This document shows, in pieces, positions 14,596 to 29,200 of a stretch of 64,000 bases of DNA. Below the pieces are notes generated by a model that was not told the origin of the DNA, searched no databases, and worked only from the letters and a program-made list of their open reading frames with translations. The translations under genes and the position numbers were made by a program. This DNA comes from Malaya genurostris (lineage: Eukaryota > Arthropoda > Insecta > Diptera > Culicidae), in assembly GCF_030247185.1 (NCBI RefSeq), contig NC_080570.1, positions 992,001 to 1,056,000 on the forward strand, in the 5' to 3' direction. Position 1 is the first letter of the stretch. The number at the start of each line of letters is the position of its first letter.

Positions 14596-15851
14596 AGGAG
14601 TGTATCGAAAATAAGCTATCCATAAATTTTTCTTTCAAATTATGAAAAAAAAAACGATATTTTATTGGAATTAAAAATTGATCCTTTATTGTACGAGGTT
14701 AAACTTGAGCATAATGAAAACCGGATGAAATTTAAGATTTTCTTTCACGAATTTTCGAACTTCTGATCGAACGCTCTTCATTAAGTTCCGAACAAGTGTT
14801 GCATCGCATTTTTTGGACGTTCGAGCCAATTTTTTTTTGAACTCCTGCATGTTCCCAGCTGCCTTACCAGTTTTCTTGAAGACCCTCTTCACGATTTCCC
14901 AGTAACGTTCGATGGGTCGAAGCTGAGAGCAATTTGGTGAAATGATATTTTTCTCAACGAAATTTATACCCTTTTCCGCAAGCCAATGGAGAGTGGTTTT
15001 GGCATAGGGAGCCGACGCTAAATCCAGCCAAAAAAGTGGAGGTTTACTATGCTTCTTATGGCAGCAATCTCTCTTGGAGACACTCAGGTCGATAGATTTC
15101 TGCATTTATACTTCCGGTAGTGAAACAAATGGTTGACTTCAAATCGCAAGAACATATTGCTTGTCATACCAGTATCTTTCGACAAAATTTCTCCGCTTGA
15201 GTCGACCTGTCCACATAGCCCACATCCTCCCCAACGACGACTGTGAAGTATTGTGGACCTGGAAGCGATTTTGAGCTCTCCTTTACATAAGTCTCATCAT
15301 CCATCAAAACGCAAGCATCCGGACACTGCAAAGAACGCGAATACAATTTCCGGGCCCTTGTTGCTGCTCGCTTCTTCTGTTCTACACTTTGATTCGAGAT
15401 TTTCTGCTTCTTGTAGGTTTTCAGGTGATTTCGCCTCTTGATACCCTGGATCATTCCGACACTCGTTCCTGCTTTTTTGGCCAAATCACGTATTGACATT
15501 GATTTGTTCTTCATGATTAGAGATACTCTTCCTGGTAGCTCATCCAAAGAATAGTGTTCTCCAAACTTATTAATGATGGTTTTAACACTGGCATGATGAA
15601 TTCCAAGCCACTTCACCAATTTTTGCATAGTAATATCCTTCTCACTTAGCCATGTGTCCAAAACCTTAATTTTCACTTCCTTTTCAATACGCGACATTTT
15701 GAAAACGCTGAATTTCAACCACACAAACAAGTAAACAAACGAAAGCCGACAGCCAAACGCACAGCATGCTGTGATCTGAGCATAAAGAACCATCACAAAT
15801 ACATGCGTACAACATAAATGTACGTGGATAGCTTATTTTCGATACACTCCT
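14596..15851 (-). mobile_element. Full-length DD37E mariner (ITmD37E-type) transposon
   Basis: The 1256-bp element has perfect 27-bp terminal inverted repeats (14596-14622 and 15825-15851, starting AGGAGTGTATCGAAAATAAG). It is bounded by TA duplications (14594-14595 and 15852-15853). The transposase on the minus strand fills most of the body. The spacing between the second Asp and the Glu is 37 residues, which identifies the ITmD37E group known from mosquitoes. The perfect inverted repeats and few coding lesions suggest a relatively recent insertion. Confidence 0.93.
14686..15697 (-). pseudogene. DD37E mariner transposase, broken by one stop and one frameshift
   Basis: The likely start is MSRIEKEVKIKVLD at 15697; an upstream in-frame ATG at 15796 adds 33 unlikely residues. 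Helix-turn-helix motifs lie near residues 20-40 and 65-85. The first catalytic Asp is in LMDDETYVK. The frame stops at 15164-15166 (TGA where related proteins have Trp in the ...VWQAICSC motif). Translation past it stays in frame (FTTGSINAEIY...) until a frameshift near 15058. It then continues as KPPLFWLDLASAPYAK (second Asp) and LRPIERYWEIVKR (Glu), with 37 residues between Asp and Glu, ending at 14686. All three catalytic acids are still present, but no full-length protein can be made. Confidence 0.9.
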
Positions 15852-15853
15852 TA

Positions 15854-17376
15854 TTTTATGCCGAGCCGACCGATCCGAAGCAAAAGTCGGTACCGGAGAG
15901 TTCGGATTGGTCGGCCCGGGCTAATGCGACCTTTAAGCAAATATATCAAGTTTTAGCACGATAAAGCCATTTGTTTTATTTTACCAATTGTTTTAGATCA
16001 TCAGCTCATTTAGATTGAACTGAACATAAAATTAACATCCAGTTCAATCTAAATGAGCTGATGAGCTTATACATCGAGACGCCATTTTTATTCTTTAATC
16101 GAAATTTGATCATCGATTTATACAAGGATTGTTGAATGATAGATGCACGGTTGGAAGAACTAACGAAAGTTTGTGCACACATTTCTTGCTGTTTAGAACT
16201 CGCTCTTCAAAAGCCTAGTTTTTTTTAATTTTTTAAAACACTGATTTTTTTTGAATATTTGCATAATAGTGACAACAACAAATCTAGTTTGATTCAGCCA
16301 ATGTTACAATGATTGAAAAATTAGTCAAAAAGTCAGGGTTCAAAGCGAGTCATTTTACTAACGGTTTACATCACAGTCGCGTGAAGGAGTTTGTGCTATC
16401 CAAAACTGACTGCACATCGAGTTTTAATGGGGCCTATTGAATCATCAGTCCGACGACATTGCCTAGCTGAATAATTGCATGTGGGACACTTTGCTATGTG
16501 ATCGTGAATGTGGAGGCGACACATCAACACCATCAGCGTTAACGACAGTGGGCATACTCTCAGACGGTTCAAATTAATCATCAGATTACTCTACTCGGTC
16601 AAGTAGGGAAGATGACCCAATAGTCGTATTAACAGGTACTCATTAGCTACTCGAGTGTTTGTATAGATGAAACTCAATTGAATCAAATCAATCGATCTGA
16701 CATAGAAAGATAAGATTGAGTGCACATTTAAAATTTATCATATCGATTGATATGTTAACAACAACCATTGAGATAGCCGACGTTTTCAAAATTTCATTCG
16801 TATAGCTACTACTGACACAAGTACCTTACTGCCGAAGATCTAAAACAGGACGTATCTAAATTAATTCAAACGCAGCTTCAGATGTGATGTCCCTCTTTCT
16901 GTGCATTTATTTCATTCGGCGCCAAGATGCAGACAGATGCATTCATCACAGTTCTGTTTTTGTCGTGGGTTAAAGATCAACGGAAATGAGCTCAATCAAC
17001 TTTGAAAATAAAGAGTTTGTTTGTTACTTGTTGCTGATGATTTGAATAATGATTGCAAAAGGAAGCACTAGCTAGCTGTTTTTTTTTCTCCCTCATATTC
17101 GAAAGCACTTCCTCTGGCGATCATCTGCTTATCAGTCTCGGTCGGTAATTATTGAATGAACTATTATTTAATTATTCAGCACGGAAACGATCATTTTGAA
17201 CAAATGAGCACGAAATTTCGTTTTTTTTAACTTTTATTGAATGAGAAATCATTAACGAAAATTTTCCGAAACTATTTAATATAACTATAAATCCTAAAAA
17301 TTCGACCAATTCATATCTATCGTTTTACAAAAAAACAAACTTTAATATTGTTTTTGATTTCTTTTTTTGTACACAG
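15854..17376. other. Non-coding DNA upstream of the TMEM132 exons
   Basis: No coding segment was recognised. It starts with a GC-richer imperfect hairpin (15862-15915, GCCGACC...GGTCGGC) and holds the 25-bp perfect palindrome described separately. It ends in the polypyrimidine tract and CAG acceptor of the first visible TMEM132 exon, so at least its right end should be intron. Confidence 0.6.
15998..16064. repeat. Perfect 25-bp hairpin
   Basis: Left arm 15998-16022 and right arm 16040-16064 are exact reverse complements, separated by a 17-nt A-rich loop. The outer end of the right arm reads CTGATGA, which resembles a hammerhead core, but no GAAAC segment follows. It could be a MITE scar or an RNA hairpin. 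I cannot tell which. Confidence 0.8.
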
Positions 17377-20300
17377 GCACAACCGTGGCAGTTGAGGTCC
17401 ATTTCGAGACACCAGACAGCGGTTTTTTCCTTAAGCATTCACCTCGACAAAGCTCGATCTCGTCGTCTTCGGCCAAAGGACGATCAAATTCGGATTCTGT
17501 GTTGTCGATAGACAGATTCACAGTGGTACAGAACAGTCAACCTGTATCGATTCGAGCTAGTTACGGTCCCTTCTCAACCAAACAAACCGTCCCGGCCAGA
17601 TACATTGTACCGGATGCTCTGGATTCATCCAGTGATTCGTCACAGAATGCGACTGCAGCGTTGATGGACCTGCAGCAGACAAACCTGCACCTAGATATAT
17701 CTGCACATGTCGTCAAGAACAGTATACCACGAGATTCACCTGTTCTAAGGGTCCTGTTTCACGCCGGTGCAGATCCAGGTGGGCATTTACAGCGTCAAAA
17801 GATATGTGTATTACTGCACGCATCAATTGGAAATAAAACGCCATTAAAAGGACGATGTATGCCGGAAGGAGAAGATGGCGTTTGCGTCGCAGAGGTTGTA
17901 ATTCCGTCTAATTGGTGGCCACCGTTACCGCCTCCCGAGAAGGACGGTCGCCCGACCATAGCACAAAAGACTCCTCAGAGAATGGTACAAGTATCATACA
18001 GTGTATTTGAACCACCGGCGAGGAGCCCTGAGTTATGCGAACCTAAAGTGCAGATTCAACCGTTGACGCCATTTGCGAAGATTCCTCTGGTACAGTCTCA
18101 TATGCCTTATAAGGATCTACGAGCAGATGAGACTTTGACCATCATGGTGCCCCAGCAACCGCTATATCCATTATCCAAAATTCATGTACCAGTTTTTCTA
18201 CATCCCGAGCCAGACCAGAACATCGCGGTCTTTATTGTTAGGTAAGTGTAGAGTATACTAACGTATCTTATCAAATATTAAGGAAAATATATTTCTACAT
18301 TAAAGGGCTCGTGTCAAAGCAGGGATGCGAATACTCGGTGCCAGTGCGTCTTCGGAAGATTGGAACGTTTCAGTAGAGAAAGAAAATACCAAACATACAG
18401 TGGCCAGGGTAACCGCCTTCCGAAAAGATCAGGATCCAGATTCTCCAGTCAGCACAACAGAGGACCATAATGCCAATAAGTATGATAAAAACGTTCAACA
18501 CTAAAACAAGAGTATTAACCCGAACATTAACTTTTAACTATAGGATAGTGGAAGTTTTCTCATGGCTTTTGGAAGTTGCCAACGATACCAAAGATCACTG
18601 GGACGGTGGGCGTATTGTGTGGTCCGTTAGTTATGTGCACGATGGACCAAAGATCAAAGAACTGTCGGCAGAAGCCTCCAGTGCCCCTCACGAGGAAGGC
18701 AGAAAAAAGATAGTCGCGAAGTTGGAAATTCAAAAAGATGATATACAAGCCGTGTTGCCGATCGCTAAGGTTTGTTTTATTTTTTTGATTGATGAAAATT
18801 TGTAATTGATCAGCGAGATCCACGATTTCAATCTTTTTAGAATTGGGAATTGATGAACACGGCTGTATTGACTGGACGTCAAGTATCTCAGGCAATGAAA
18901 GTATTCATAGTTTCTCAAGCTGGTAAAGTGGCTGATGTCACACTTCAGAGTTCGTGTCAAGCGGAAGACGAGAGTGTCATAAAAGTAAGTTTTACGTCTA
19001 GTATTCGTTAATTATAGATAAATTATAAGTTATACACCTAGACTTGATCTATAAAAAGTATAAATTTAAAAACTTAATAACCTCGACTATTTTGTAGGTT
19101 TCTTCATCCTGTAGCTCAGTGTACGTAGATGGTTCAGAAGCCAGAGGTTCATCGAATGCATCCGTCTTGGTGAAGTATGGAACTTACTCTGGATTGGCTA
19201 AGTTTACCGTCTGGATGCCTGAGTTTCCACTAGAAGTATCCGTAGCGGATTTCCGATTGTCACAGATAAAAGGCTGGAAAATTCCTGAAGAACATAATGC
19301 GTAAGAATAGAATCTTTTGGTATTTTTCTCTTATTGATCTGCAAAAAAAATCTTTAATCCAGAAGCGCGAACGGGAAAATGCGACGGAAAAAACGGGCTT
19401 ACGGATGGAACCATCATGGAGAAGATTTTGTTAATGGTGTCTCGTCGGATCGAAACGTCTGCCGTGCACGCTATCAGCAGAGTCCCGTTGAAGTTTATGC
19501 AAGATTTTTGGCCATGGATCAGGACTCCGGTCGCGTGAGTTATTTGATCTCTCGACGGACTGGCCTGAGAGTTACCGATTTGGTGCAGCCTTTGCTAAGA
19601 GTAGCCGATCCGAAGATTGCCACGCTAAGAGGACGAACACTACAGGGAAGGGCAATGGGAAGAACAGATGTGCAGGTAAGATTCAAATTGTATGTGAAAT
19701 ATTTTCCTTGGTTCAAACTGATCTTACAATTCAGGTGCTATCTCCAATTACTGGAAGAGTTATCGGTGCTCGAGAGGTTCGCGTAGGAAGTGATAAAGTC
19801 AACATTGAAAGATTGCTGGTACGGGTTGTCTCTGGTTTGCAGCTTTCTATTGCTAGTGATAATGCAATTGAGAACGGTTACATTGCCGAAACTTCGGTTA
19901 CTAGGAAACTGACTGCTCAATATCAGGAAGGCCTGCTAGACATTGATCTGGAGTTTTCCGACCGTTCTAGGACTCCTTTAAGGTAAAAAAATGCCATTAT
20001 ATTGTTTATGACGGAATAATATTTTTAAAATTTTCTTTATTCAGGGATATTTCGGTTGATGATTACTTTTTGCTGGTGGAAAGTTTAGATACAGAAGTGG
20101 TAGCTTTTGCTCCAATGTTGGCTTCCCATCACCCAAGAGTGATTGCCGTTGGGGAAGGAAACGGTGATTTACTGAGAGTTACGCTGCTGTTATCTGAAGA
20201 ATGCCGCTTGAGAAGGAATATTCCGGTGTCGAAACAGGTTAGTAATTCCTTTAATTTTCCATTTCACTGTTGCAATTGTATTTTTAAAATATTCATCCGA

Positions 20301-23075
20301 GTTTGGGTCAAAATTTCCTGAAAGAGTCTATTATAGAATAATCCTTAAAATAGTCATCTAGAAGTAGAAGAAATTTTTAATTCGAGTGACCATCGAAAGG
20401 TTAAAGCCGGGGTTAAATAAACAGATAAAAATAACAAGTTTCTGAAAGGGTACAGGGTAAGGTGGGTCAAAAATTTTGATATCAGCTCCACCAAACTTTC
20501 CGTGTTCCTTTTGGGTCCCATAAGAACTATGCAAAATTTTAGCTCGATCGGTGAAACTATATTTTCGAGTCCGAGGGTTAAAATTTTGTATGGGATTCAG
20601 CATGGGAATATTATTTTATTTACAAAACAAAGATGGAGATGACTTCTAAAGTCTAAAAATCAGTGCATATATTATTCTCGTAGGAAATTTAACGAGGAAG
20701 AAAACCTTCGAAAATAACAAAACAAACTGACATTTGTAGGAAAAGTTATCAAAGGAAAACCGACCGGACCGGAGATTCTTGCATTGACTAGCCTTAGACG
20801 ATAATACACCCGATTTTCAGGTCGTAAGAGATTTTGATCAAAAATAATTTTCGTAACAAGCCTGGTTTCGTTAATAATCAAAATAACATAATTTTCTTAC
20901 AAGATTTTAGCTTTTTAGCTATGTTATATTGAACGGGTAAGGTAGTTAAAATTTGAGGGATTTAGTTAGGAAGCAGTTAGATTAAAGAGTCACATCAAAG
21001 CAGTGACAATGAAAGCTAAGAACATTAAGAACATTATGTAAACAGTTTCTTTTAATCAAATTCATAAACAATTTTCGATAATCCAACAAAAACTATTGTC
21101 TTCCTAGGGCATAAAATCTTCGATCGGCCCTCTGGTGAGTGCACTTGCTTCCGTGCAGGTGGACTTCAGTGCCTCTGACATAGGAACTCGACCGGACACG
21201 GTTCAAAATGACGGAATAGGTGGACGAGAGCGCAAGCCAGGACACGAGTTAAGTGACTTGGCAGATATTTTAATAGGTATTCCCCTCAAGGATGATCACA
21301 GTCAAGAGCCCGCAGCACTTCAACCCTCCAGACAACACCGGGGAGGAATTCCTGGTTATACAAACAGTAAGAGCATGGTTTATGCTGATGCCACCTCGTT
21401 GGAGATCGGGATGTATGTGTTATTAGCTGCGTTCTGCTTAGCTATCGGAGTATTTGTAATCTCATGCGTGGTTTATGCATCAAAGTTTCGACCCGTTACA
21501 ATTGATATGAATGGTGAAGCAAGTGTTCGAGATGGTATGGGGAATGCTTCAGTGTTGGGCACAAAAGTAACCGAATCAACAACTAACGCTCATGATTGGG
21601 TGTGGCTGGGACGTGCTACGATGGATCGATCTGCGAACGGAACGGACTTCAGTGGAAATAACAGAGGTTAGAGATGAATAGCTGATTAATTACATCGAAT
21701 TGAGTGAAAATTTATCTTTTTTTCAGATTCACGAATGCATATCATCAACAATCCAATGAGCTCGAAATATGGAGACGCAGAGGAAAGTGTTGTTCAGGTC
21801 AACAGCTTCGATAATCCAAACCATATTCAATTACCACCCAACACAAGCACTGCGATAAACTCAAACACTTACAATAAACGAGACCGCAGGAGCCATACTA
21901 AAAAGTAAGCCCATCAGTTGGCAGATTTAGTCGGAACTGTGAATCATTTACTTAATTTTAATTTGATTTCTAGTGAAGATGAAAAGGCTCCTCCACTACC
22001 GCCACATGGAGTTCCTGTGATTGGTGGAGTAGAATACCGTCCTCCAGTTCCACCCCATAGGAATATGGGTGTAACTGCAAATGTTGTTCAGCGGGTATGA
22101 TGATGCATTGCTTGTTTTACTATGAATCAGCCTTAACTAACTACCTACCTACGAAATTACTTCCAGCACCAGGAACCGTTGGTCCAGATGAGAAATCCAA
22201 GACGCGTGCATCCACGTTATGTCCGCAATAGTGGCAATAATTGTCCCACAACCAATCCAGCATTCGAAATTCAACTTCATGGTAATTCAGCGCAACGCAA
22301 CCTGAACTTCACTCAGCAGCAAATCAATGCAGCACTCTTCAACAACAACGTTCCTCAGTACTCTGTTCAACCTATCGTACGACAATCCACGAAATCACCA
22401 CACTCATTTGAAAATATGGGATTCTCTGTAGTCCCACAGTCGCATCATCTGTCTATGGCGGGACCATCAAATGGCAGAAACTTAGAAGACCTACACATGG
22501 CCGAACGATTGGTACAACAATGTGCTCAAAAGTCAGCTTTCAAGTTTGATACCATCAGCAACCCATCGAGTAGCAGGAACAATGCAGTGGCTACTAATCT
22601 CTGTAACGGTGATCCAACAGTTAGTAGTAATGCTCAGGAATGTCCGCCGGTCACGATGGAAACGACCACTGAGATCAATTCTCTAGCTGCTGCAACGGAT
22701 AATAGACGGTTTCGCTGTGAAGATTGTCCAAGTGATGTGAAAACCCTCGACTCTAGTTCTGACGGTAACGGAGGGTTTGTAACACCTCCTACCGAGGAGC
22801 AGCAACAGTTACAACAACACAATCAGTCCAAAATACCAAAGCCACCGTTGCCCCCAAAGCATAACAAACCAACGGTTGTGGGAAATCCGATGTTTGCTAG
22901 CACGCCCGATAGCGAACTTGGGCCTGGTGAGAGTCTTGGTCTCGATGATTTAGATATGGATTACGAACAAATTATGCACTATTTTGACAATTTGAAGGTG
23001 AGTGGTAATTCAATGATTGTACTAAATAAACAAGAGAATCAATACTTCTTCTATTCGTAGGAATCGAATGCCTGA
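17377..23075 (+). CDS. TMEM132-family type I transmembrane protein (5' end missing)
   Basis: Thirteen exons join with matching phases: 17377-18241, 18306-18479, 18544-18769, 18841-18984, 19098-19300, 19363-19675, 19735-19982, 20045-20237, 21108-21666, 21727-21904, 21974-22094, 22167-22997, 23061-23075 (about 1355 residues). The first visible exon enters in phase 1 with the N-terminal TMEM132 domain (DSGFFLKHS, then ASYGPFSTKQTVP). The start codon and signal peptide therefore lie in an unseen upstream exon. The RARVKAGMRILG and WELMNTAVLTGRQVS regions and DWNVSVE match the family's tandem immunoglobulin-like ectodomain. One membrane helix (MYVLLAAFCLAIGVFVISCVV) is at about residues 887-912. 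The cytoplasmic tail is proline-rich (APPLPPHGVP, KPPLPPKHNKP), suggesting SH3/WW partners, and ends DNLKESNA. The family is proposed to link adhesion to actin. The exact orthologue name was not determined. An unusual in-frame extension follows the stop. Confidence 0.9.
20350..20425 (+). repeat. LINE-like 3' tail motif within a TMEM132 intron
   Basis: GAGTGACCATCGAAAGGTTAA followed by GCCGGGGTTAAATAAACAGA resembles the motif before the (AAT)n tract at 39.35 kb and the inverted one at 31.87 kb. It lies in the 870-bp intron between 20237 and 21108. It probably marks the truncated 3' end of a non-LTR retrotransposon. No reverse transcriptase reading frame is present. Confidence 0.4.
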
Positions 23076-23237
23076 GTTCAAGAGATCATTGCAAAGATCC
23101 GCGAGATACTGTCCACGTTCCAGCAACAGTACCGGAATGTAGCCATATCACCTGTCAGCAGTCCAATGTGCATACCCAGTATTAACGACCCAAACTTCGA
23201 ACAGTTTTTCGAACATTTGAGTGAGTCGTACGCCTAA
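23076..23237 (+). other. In-frame extension after the TMEM132 stop codon
   Basis: The frame continues for 53 sense codons after TGA (23073-23075) to TAA (23235-23237). It reads VQEIIAKIREILSTFQQQ and onward to PNFEQFFEHLSESYA. The composition is protein-like: an amphipathic helix, a Ser/Pro linker, then an acidic/aromatic helix. It could be added by stop-codon readthrough. It could also be added by an alternative acceptor, since the AG ending at 23084 would join the same frame and skip the TGA. It may also be a chance open frame in the 3' UTR. Confidence 0.5.
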
Positions 23238-26200
23238 TTCGTATCGCGTTACATAAATCGTACATATTCTTGTTCCTCCTCGGTTCATCTGTTCAACTCT
23301 GAGAAGTATATTCTAACTAATCACATACTTAAAACCGTCAGACATTGTTTTCAAGCTATAAATCATATTTAGAATATGCATTTTTTTATTGTTGAAGAAA
23401 ACGACGCGACTGTATTATAAATTGATCTCACTTGTCGTTTAAATATGCTTTATCGCGATAAAATTACAATCAATCAAATGGGGTTAAAACTAACGGAGCA
23501 TCTTTGCAGTGATCGTAAAACTAAAGAACAACAACATTTCAATCTGGTTGAAGTTCGCGAAGGAAAAGTAACAATAATAGTACTTCCACACACAAAAAAA
23601 GAATAAATCTGTGTATAGCACTCGACATTTTTGTCAAAGTAGGAAATTTGGAGATAATGCCGAAAAAAATACATACTCAAATGATTGTTTTTTTTTGTGA
23701 CGTGATTGCAAACATAATTTCAGTGGTAAGCAACAGAACTTGAAAGCTTTCATATATCTGGCTTGATCGCAATACTAAAGTAAACAAATAATAACAACGC
23801 TCAAAGCGTACCTATTTCCAAATTTACACCTGCGACGATCGACAGTTTCATTTCAATATTATGGGACTACACAAGCACTGAAAGATTCCACAGCAGTGAT
23901 CACGATTACACACGTTTGAAATGTTCCGTACATTTATCCCGCAAGTTTAGAACATTTGAATAATCTGTCGGGTTTGTTGATTGAAAAACAGTGAATCAAA
24001 TTACACTCTAGTCATTTAGTTGAAGAAATTGGAGGAAGGATATAAGCGGATTATAATTATTGCAAAAGTATATATTATAGAAACAGTTGTGTAAGATAAC
24101 TTAATATGTAAAAAATGGAAACTCATACCTTATATTATTATCATTAGTACAGCTTAAAAGCGTAATGGAACCGTTTTACATGAATTAACACAAACCCAGT
24201 GAAACCGGCTACAGTTTTTTAGGGTACCTATGTTAAAACATTGATTTCTATCGAACCGCTTCGTATTCTACTGAGAAGGAAACTAAATTGAAAAGCAGAA
24301 ACACGATTCATATCATATCGATTCTATGAGACATTGTTTATTATGTAAATAGAATTTTTTAATGTGGCATAAGACAGCTTGATTTCATAATTGTACCTCC
24401 GTTGGATTAGCTGTTTATATCAAAGAGTGTGTCATGATTTCAAGATTGTATTTTAACGAACTTCAGCCATAAAAATGCATTTTCAAAACCACTTACATTG
24501 TCTATACGAAAATGATACCAAAAATTAGCTTTTTAAGGACCACTTAGGCTTAGATTACAGTCAACACAGAAGATTTAGTTCTATGCAAAATGAAATGCAT
24601 TACCAGGAAATATTATACGCTGTTCATTACGCGCGATATTATGAATGAAATAAGAAAAAAATATGGAAACACATGTACCTATTCATCGCTAAGACATTGG
24701 ACTCATTGTTAAATTTGGATTTCTTTCAATTTTCCATGTCGTTTGTTCTCATCGAGCTTCCAACTGGATCGTAAAAACATTCCCTACAGTCTTCAAGTTT
24801 GTCTTGATTGGACTCGATTGTAAATTGTTTAAACAAACAATTATTTTTACCAGTTTTCACATATTATTTTTGTCGATGAGTTTGCTCTCAATTAGTTCAT
24901 CTGTGTCATAAGATTTCAATTATACGTAAGCAGCTCCAGCTATACTGAGACAAATCATTCATATGAAACTATTTAACAAAAATTTACTAGAAAAATACTA
25001 TACTCATCTTCTATCCGCTGCCGCTGTTTTACTGTGCACTTCCTCAGCTTTTACTTGCTGTCTTTATAGTAAAAATAATGTTATTCTGGTCACACCTCGG
25101 CTTGTACGTGTGTGTGGAAATCTGAAGCGAGGGTTAGGCGATTGAATTTTGATAGCATTATTCTGAAGGATTGCAATTTTCATTTTATTACACCGTAATG
25201 TCGACGTTGTGCATTGCTCTCACTAAACCTGTCTCACTCAAGGAATATTCATAAAAAGTGTAGTTATCTCGATTGAAATATATATAATTAATTTTCGAGC
25301 CAAAGAAAATCTCGCTACTAGCAAACAATTCCACGATAAGTCATTGCTTCAGATAACCATATAACCTATTGTTGAGTCAAAAAGGAGTCGAGTGCCAGTT
25401 TTTTCCTTATTGAAATCTCAATGTTAACTTGATTTTACTCAATAATGTTAAATTTTACCTTCAAAATTCTACTGTAAAATGAATTTAAAAAAAAATCTTG
25501 TTTACCTATTTGCAGTTGTTTGCACTAGATTCGAAGAACGGCGCTTGGACTCGTTGACTTAACATAAGTCATATCTTTTCCGTCTTTCTAAAATCTAGAA
25601 TCACTCGAAAAAATAAGTTTAACTATTCATCTAGCATTCTTTAATTTTTTGCAGTTGCAGAACAGCAACAAAATCACAACCAAAATGACCAGCTAAATGT
25701 ATATTGTTTATAAATGAGCTTGATTATACACGCAATCCGCAAATACCAAACTTACATTACAAAAAATGGACAAAGTTATATGCAACAGTATATAGATAAA
25801 TTTAATGCAAAAGAACAAATAATGCAAATATTTTGTATTCGATATAACATTACGGAGGTATGATTTCTAGAAATATTTATACATCAAGAGATCCGACGCA
25901 TGATTAGAGCAGAAATCGACAAATGTTGAAAAATAAAATAGCAAGACACATGAATGTTTATTCCAAAGCAGCAAGCGTGTTTAGAATAGTGCAAGAGGCA
26001 GAAAATATACCGTTCGATAGCAAGCAAGTCCTAGGCAAGCAAAGATATATTATGGAATATTATCTAAGTGGAACACTGACAAATTATCACAAGTCCGTTC
26101 AATGAATAACCTAATGTGGTAAGGTGTAATATATTATAGCTGAAAATATAAATAATGCAAAATGGATACCAAATTACAAAGAAAAGATAAATGTAAAAGC

Positions 26201-29200
26201 CACTCCCAAAACCTTTTATGAACCCCATATACGCTAGCTAAAGACTTTAGGTAGGATTGAATCAGATTTCAGTCAGAAATTGGCGAGCACAAATACAATC
26301 ATGTGCGTTCCAAAATTTCGAGAAACAAAAAAAACCGTTCGCCGTATCACGTTAGGACATTCGCTAAACCTGATCGAACCTAAAATTAAATATACATATG
26401 AAAACCTATATATCAAACCACTAAAACAAAAATCTGCTTATACAAGACATCAAAACAAAACAATAACAATATTAAACGCATATATAGCTGTTGTCGCTCC
26501 CAGCATAAAACAAAGTGTAACCTCTATACAGGCTAATACGTACTAAATAATAATACAATGCTACAGCTGCTCGCGATCCAAACAATACACAAGGTGGGAT
26601 TCTCTCCAACTGTACTGGCGCACTCTAGGCAATTCTATTGGATTTATCTCTGACATTAGTTCGGCTCTTTTTCATTGAAATCAATTGCAAAATGTTCGAA
26701 ATAATAGTTAAGACTGGAGTTCAATCTATTAAATTATGTCGATCATGAAAGAGCGTAGTTATTTCTGAAGCTTGGAAAACGGCCTTTCGACTGAAATTGT
26801 TAAAGTAATCTCATATGTTTTTATATTAGTATTCTGCTTATGTTTTCTATAATTTCATTCATGCTCCAACAAAAGAAATCAAAGAACAGACGTTTCGCTA
26901 GGTTTGATAATTGTTGTTTAATTAACAGCCAATTCTTTCAATGGATAACCTCGAAATTGTAATGCAAAGTACTGTATGAAGATCGTATTACCTAAAAGAC
27001 ACATTCTAAAAACTTTGTTCACTTAATAGCTTCACGATAAATAAAACTTCAAAGCAAATGTAAAACACAACAAGCTGCAAATATTAGTTTCATGAGTTGT
27101 GACGGAATCAGATTTGTAAAATTTGTTTAGGGAGTTTTCGCATTCTTTGATTAAATAGATTAGTGAGTAAATACAAGCCATACGAATTTTGTTGACTAAT
27201 TGTAATGTTTTAGTTTATGTAAACTGGTTTTTTAACTGTTCTGTTTTCTTTTCCTTTCGTTTTCACTATTCCAATACTTACTAAAGTTATTTTCATAGAC
27301 TACACGAAATGGCAGTGTTGACTTATACGCCCAGTGACATAGTGATAAATCGGTATAATTGGTATGCTTAGTACCTGACTATGTAATCTTCCAATTGATG
27401 CCACTCTCTGAATTTTCCCAGTTGTTAGATATTCAAGTTTTTTTTCTGCGCTATTCATCGAATGCGAACATTTTATTATATACAGTTACCACCGATCAGT
27501 TGAACGCTAGTACTAGTTGAGGGCAAAACGCCGCACAATTATACTGGAAGAATGCAAACAAACAATTAGTCCTTAGAACGTAATAAAAAAAAAACGACAG
27601 CAGCTGCTTGTAATGGCAATTTCAATACAAAATGTTTTAGGAAAATTGCACCGAGTCCTCATTGGTTAGGATGAAATGCAACAGTAAAAATCGAAACTTT
27701 GACGTAGCCGAAAAAACAAGCGAGTTACGAAGTCGTGCAAGGAACGATATTATTTAAATTATTACAAAATATAAACAAATAAACGAGATATTATTTGTAA
27801 CTGTAAAAATAAACAAAAAGTGCTTATATTAATGCGTTTCACTTTTTTTCGATATCGTTGAGAAAGAAAGCCTTTGGTGTTTGTAGTAACATTTAAATAT
27901 CTCCGGAACCAAGACGATTCCTATATTTGTCGATTTGCAGATGAATTTTGCATGTGACTTATTTATTAGCCCGTATATACGTACTCGAACATCCATATTA
28001 AATTGAAACATCGTTGGTGGTTGAATGGTGGCTCGAATCGAATACTGTGCGATTATTTGAAAACTCGCAAATTCCATCGAACACAAATTCTTTGACTGCT
28101 TGAGATTAAGGGAAGCTTACGATCTTCTACAGCAAAAACTTTCGGCACTAGTTGGTAGCCGGCACACATTCCCGAGTGGTGAACTGCTACGACCATCATT
28201 AGAGTGGATCGCGAAAACTACGCGAACACAAATCTCAAAAACCTTGTTAAGCTACATCAACTTTATTGAAGAATGCAACGGCGCAGTTGATATAAATGCA
28301 TGAAGTTTTAATTTTAGTATCCCGATATAATAATTTTATCTTGAATTCCGATTGAGACATAATAAACGTATTTAAAAAAAAATGTTGTAGCACTGCAGAG
28401 ACATTGTGGGACGGGGAAGAACATGTGGGAAAGCGGGTAGCGAATTCCAATTCGCTGCCTCCTGTGGAATGCACCTTCTTTTCCCGCAAATTATTCCAAA
28501 GGCTATCAGGACCATCACACAAAAAACCAAATCGACTACGTTCCCATCGACGGGAAATTCTTCTCCGACGCAATTTGATTCGGACCGCTACGATCTGCAA
28601 CGTAGCGTAGATACTACCGAGGAATACGCACATCAGTTGACAACCAGTAGCTACCAACGAAAGAGCAGCTAGTCGCGGTGACTCTAGAAGACAACTGGAA
28701 GGATATAAGATCAGCACTGCATCGATATCGATACTAGGTACGAGGGAACCGAGCCGAGGAAATGAATGGTCTCTTGTTTACGGTAAAGTTTTAAAATCCC
28801 ATGTCACCTGTTTAATATTTCTCTGGAAGGAGTGATTCAAAGCGCGAGTATTGGCACGAGTGATACGATCTTCCGTTTAGCTTCTCAGTTTCGCTGATTC
28901 GGTTTTCTGACACGTAACTTTAAAGTGATGATGGAAACATACATCGGACTCAAAACAGAAGCTAGACGGATTGGAATACAAAATATGCATGCATGTGAGC
29001 AGGCCCGTGCGCAGGGTTGGGAGGGTGGCTTGGGTTTTTAACCCCCCCACGGAAGATTTTTCAACAGTAAGTTCCATGAGCAATAGAGTATTTTTTATGT
29101 AAAAGTGCAAATAACTTGACCTTTCTTTCAAATTATTGCACCTTCCTCATCTTTTGAACCCCGCTCCCTCCCTTGAAACGAAACTCATAAAGATAAACTA